From JAZDEY01 sp043808325 [NCBI: Candidatus Eiseniibacteriota bacterium] (GTDB taxonomy: Bacteria > Arandabacterota > Arandabacteria > Arandabacterales), in assembly GCA_043808325.1 (NCBI GenBank), contig JAZDEY010000048.1, forward strand, positions 1-64,000: a stretch of DNA of 64,000 nt, written 5' to 3'. The notes under the pieces were generated by a model. The model searched no databases and was not told the DNA's origin. It worked only from the letters and a program-made list of their open reading frames with translations. Made by a program: the position numbers and the translations under genes. Shown here piece after piece: positions 61,903 through 64,000 of the stretch. The first letter of the stretch is position 1. Each line of letters begins with the position of its first letter.

Positions 61903-63240
61903 TTATCGCTCGGAACTCTCGTGATCGCCAATCTTCCTGTCCTCCAGTACGAGGGCATCGGCTACGACCTCAGCGACTGTCTTGATCTCGACATTGAGTT
62001 TGTAAACTTGATTGAGTTCCATAAGCTGATCTACGCAATTGTGACAGGGGGTGACCACAACCCCGGCGCCGGTTCGGCGGATCTGCTCGGCCTTGATTTC
62101 ACCCACTCCGATGCGGCGGTCGCGGTATTCACTCATAGCGAGCTGTCCGCCTCCACCGCCACAACAGAAGTTGTCCGCGCGATTGGGCGTCATCTCAACG
62201 AAGTCGGTCACCGCCCTCTTGAGCACGAAGCGCTGCTCTTCGATCACCCCTCCGGCTCTGACCAGGTTGCAGGGATCGTGCAGGGTCACGCGCTTCTGGT
62301 TCCTCGAGGGGTCAAGGCGGATGCGACCGGTCCGGATGTACTCCGCTATCAACTCGACGACGGAGACCACCGGCTGAGGCGAGGCCTTCCCGATCCAGTT
62401 GGGCGCCTCCCACCTGGTCGCGCGATACCCATGGCCGCATTCAGCCAGAACCAGCGTCTCGGCCCGTAGCTTCGCCACCTCGGCATAAAGTCTCTGGGCC
62501 AGCTCCCGGGCCTCGTCGTCACTGCCGGAGAAATATGCATAATTGGTCACGTCGTAGCAGTCGGTAGAGATAGTCCAGGACTCTTGCGCCGCGTAGAAGA
62601 TCTTGGCCTGGGCGCTGATCGAAAGAGGAAAGAACTTCGGCTCTCGCGGATTGAGAGTATATAGAACGTGTCTCCCCGGTACATCAAGCGGGATCGCGGC
62701 CCTGTCGTCTCCCACCTCCAACCGCAGGTCCTCTTCCAGCCAGCGCAGCGTATCGATCAGCTCCTCACGGGGAATAGCCATGTTGTTGCCGGAGCTGATC
62801 GCGGCATCCACGGTCGACTGGAGGCCCTTGGGCACCAGGCCCAGCTCCAGGAGCATAGCCCGGGCCGTGCGCACCAGCAGGGGGATGTCCACGCCGATCG
62901 AACAGTGAAGCGAACAGCGGCCGCACATGCTGCAGCCGCCGAAAATGACATCCACCATCTCTTCGATCGCTTTGGCATCCAAGTCCCGGGCGCCGATCCA
63001 CCGAGGGGCGAGCCTGCCCAGGACCGTGTAATACCGGCGGTAGAGGCGCGCTACCTGGTCGGCTTTGTTGCCAGGAATGAACTTGGCCTCACGGTAGTGC
63101 AGGTAGTAAGTACAGGATTCGCCGCACAGCCCGCAGTGAACGCAGCTGCTGAGATGGGTACGGAGTCTGCCATTGAGCCTCTTCTCCAGCGCCTTCAGCG
63201 ATTTCCTCTGCCCGGCGGTTAGGTCCCTCATTGTCGCCAC
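61903..63240 (-). CDS. HdrD/DsrK-like Fe-S protein (CCG domains)
   Basis: GTG 63240 with AGGGGA upstream. It has two N-terminal [4Fe-4S] motifs (CVHCGLCGESC, CSMCGRCSLHC), then CCG-domain segments NFCCGGGGGQLAMSE and TPCHNCVDQL for the catalytic cluster. This is the DsrK/TmcB/HdrD type, which reduces a DsrC-linked or small-molecule disulfide. It overlaps the membrane subunit by 13 bp. Confidence 0.87.
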   Translation of the reverse strand: MATMRDLTAGQRKSLKALEKRLNGRLRTHLSSCVHCGLCGESCTYYLHYREAKFIPGNKADQVARLYRRYYTVLGRLAPRWIGARDLDAKAIEEMVDVIFGGCSMCGRCSLHCSIGVDIPLLVRTARAMLLELGLVPKGLQSTVDAAISSGNNMAIPREELIDTLRWLEEDLRLEVGDDRAAIPLDVPGRHVLYTLNPREPKFFPLSISAQAKIFYAAQESWTISTDCYDVTNYAYFSGSDDEARELAQRLYAEVAKLRAETLVLAECGHGYRATRWEAPNWIGKASPQPVVSVVELIAEYIRTGRIRLDPSRNQKRVTLHDPCNLVRAGGVIEEQRFVLKRAVTDFVEMTPNRADNFCCGGGGGQLAMSEYRDRRIGVGEIKAEQIRRTGAGVVVTPCHNCVDQLMELNQVYKLNVEIKTVAEVVADALVLEDRKIGDHESSER

Positions 63241-63857
63241 GATCTATCCCCTTTGACGGACCAGACTCCCCGCCGACCATAGAAAAGACCAAGATGAAAA
63301 CGGGCTGACGCGAAGTACAACGCATGCCGCAATTTTCCGACCGGAATGTAGAGTAGCAGAATGCCTCCGTACACGAACAATGCGGATGCCAGGCTCCGAT
63401 CGAGGAGCGCCGCCAGCGTGAGGGCCTGGAAGCCAGTGACCACGAGATTGCTGAAGTAGTCATCCGGGCTCGAGAAGTAACGCAATTTCGAATTGGTGAT
63501 GCGCCTGAGGAGGAGAACAACCCCGAACACACTGGTTAACCCCAAAAGACCCGCCGACGCCGAGGCTGCGATCGCCGGCAGATTCGCGGCAAAGAAGAGG
63601 GCGACCATCCAGAAGAAGCTCAGGAAGGTTCCGATGTGATACCCGACCCCAAGCAGGTATACGGCGGCGTGAAGGCGCGCGGATTCCTTTTTCCAGGGTA
63701 GCATCGCGCAGGTCAGCGAATAGAGGACAGCCGGCCGGCCCTTTGGGACCGCCAGGTCACCGACCCCACCGCCAAGAAGAGATCGGGCGATCATATACGC
63801 CGAAACCACTATGAAGACGGCGAAGCCGGCCAGGAGAAACCATTGAGCCGCAGACAC
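63228..63857 (-). CDS. NarI/TmcC/DsrM-like membrane subunit
   Basis: GTG 63857. A 209-residue protein with about five transmembrane helices (e.g. FLLAGFAVFIVVSAYMIA, LHAAVYLLGVGYHIGTFLSF) and conserved His in LHAAVY, GYHIG and LRHALYFASARFHLG, as haem b ligands in NarI-like quinol oxidases. It joins membrane quinone to the HdrD-like protein. It lies 13 bp from the end of dsrC. Confidence 0.83.
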   Translation of the reverse strand: MSAAQWFLLAGFAVFIVVSAYMIARSLLGGGVGDLAVPKGRPAVLYSLTCAMLPWKKESARLHAAVYLLGVGYHIGTFLSFFWMVALFFAANLPAIAASASAGLLGLTSVFGVVLLLRRITNSKLRYFSSPDDYFSNLVVTGFQALTLAALLDRSLASALFVYGGILLLYIPVGKLRHALYFASARFHLGLFYGRRGVWSVKGDRSWRQ

Positions 63858-63870
63858 GTGTCCTTTCCGC

Positions 63871-64000
63871 TCAGACGCAGCCGTCAGGCTTAGGAAGCCC
63901 CGCGATCTTGCATGCTCCTTTGGCCGGACCCAAGGGAAACATCTGATAGATCTCCGCCAGGCGAAGGCCGGTATGCTGGCAGATCTTGCGCACCATGGGA
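63871..64000 (-). CDS. dsrC: DsrC/TusE-family protein, 3' end (partial, right edge)
   Basis: The last ~42 residues are seen: PMVRKICQHTGLRLAEIY, QMFPLGPAKGACKIAGLPKP, DGCV. The two C-terminal cysteines (GACK and GCV) are those that form the DsrC trisulfide or disulfide. It precedes the membrane DsrM/K-like genes, an arrangement typical of DsrMK or Tmc complexes. The N-terminus lies outside the window. Confidence 0.9.
   Translation of the reverse strand, partial: PMVRKICQHTGLRLAEIYQMFPLGPAKGACKIAGLPKPDGCV

Overview
The window looks like a high-GC, Gram-negative, strictly anaerobic bacterium. Many secreted proteins end in a FlgD-like/type IX-like C-terminal tail (NPF motif, then W-D/N-G-R-D and a GVYF/GIYYY strand). 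This is typical of FCB-group and candidate phyla such as Eisenbacteria, Krumholzibacteriota, Latescibacterota or Zixibacteria. The exact phylum cannot be fixed from this sequence. Lipoproteins, signal peptides and a beta-barrel protein indicate an outer membrane; hgcAB, rubrerythrin, a desulforedoxin-like protein and many Fe-S flavoproteins indicate anaerobic life.

The central result is that the organism appears to decode UGA as selenocysteine. Five genes are interrupted by an in-frame TGA at a catalytic or metal-site cysteine, each followed by a stem-loop at the spacing expected of a bacterial SECIS: three tandem secreted Omp28/thioredoxin-like proteins with a UxxC motif (7047-10659), an HdrA flavoprotein (46681-47976) and an MvhD protein (44230-45012). 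Conventional gene calling would truncate or split all five. The two hairpins of the first pair show compensatory base changes, and a Cys (CxxC) relative lies close by (3670-4776). A cysteine-desulfurase-like gene of a type often linked to selenium metabolism lies at 60692-61861. No selA, selB, selC or selD is in the window.

Layout. 1-10659: radical SAM protein, NHL-repeat lipoprotein, secreted tail-bearing proteins, Omp28-like lipoprotein, barrel protein with TlpA thioredoxin, then the three selenoproteins. 10888-11623: NYN nuclease behind a promoter and a terminator-like leader. 11698-15092: an apparent hgcB-hgcA-ccdA-like-Cys-rich-marR operon (mercury methylation) with a strong promoter and operator-like repeats. 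15120-17168: ATPase remnant, MazEF-type pair, methyltransferase, rubrerythrin. 17296-36690: ordinary housekeeping and secreted genes (TldD/E, nitroreductase, amylase, CocE-type hydrolase, aminotransferase, TPR, PD-(D/E)XK nuclease, ComEC-like hydrolase, cysK/cysE, C39-like protein). 36826-37771: desulforedoxin-like protein and isochorismatase-like hydrolase.

37814-55965 is a contiguous minus-strand array of about 18 genes with tiny gaps or overlaps. In transcription order: zinc-ribbon protein, DRTGG protein, 2Fe-2S ferredoxin, receiver-NuoE fusion, NuoF, NuoG-N, HdrA-like, MvhD-like, HdrCB fusion, selenoprotein HdrA, second HdrA, selenoprotein MvhD, HdrA-GltD fusion, double HdrA-like protein, DRTGG protein, HATPase, group-D-like [FeFe]-hydrogenase sensor, and ribosomal protein bTHX. 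The composition suggests a soluble NAD(P)H/ferredoxin/thiol electron-bifurcating system, resembling Hdr-Flx or Bam-type complexes but with its own arrangement.

56353-61861: gene remnants, a 48-residue hydrophobic protein, DNA alkyltransferase, 5'-truncated cstA, radical SAM/B12 protein, MFS transporter and the desulfurase-like enzyme. 61903-64000: HdrD-like protein, NarI-like membrane subunit and the end of dsrC, that is a DsrMK/Tmc-like membrane module. No tRNA, rRNA, CRISPR array or intact insertion sequence was seen.
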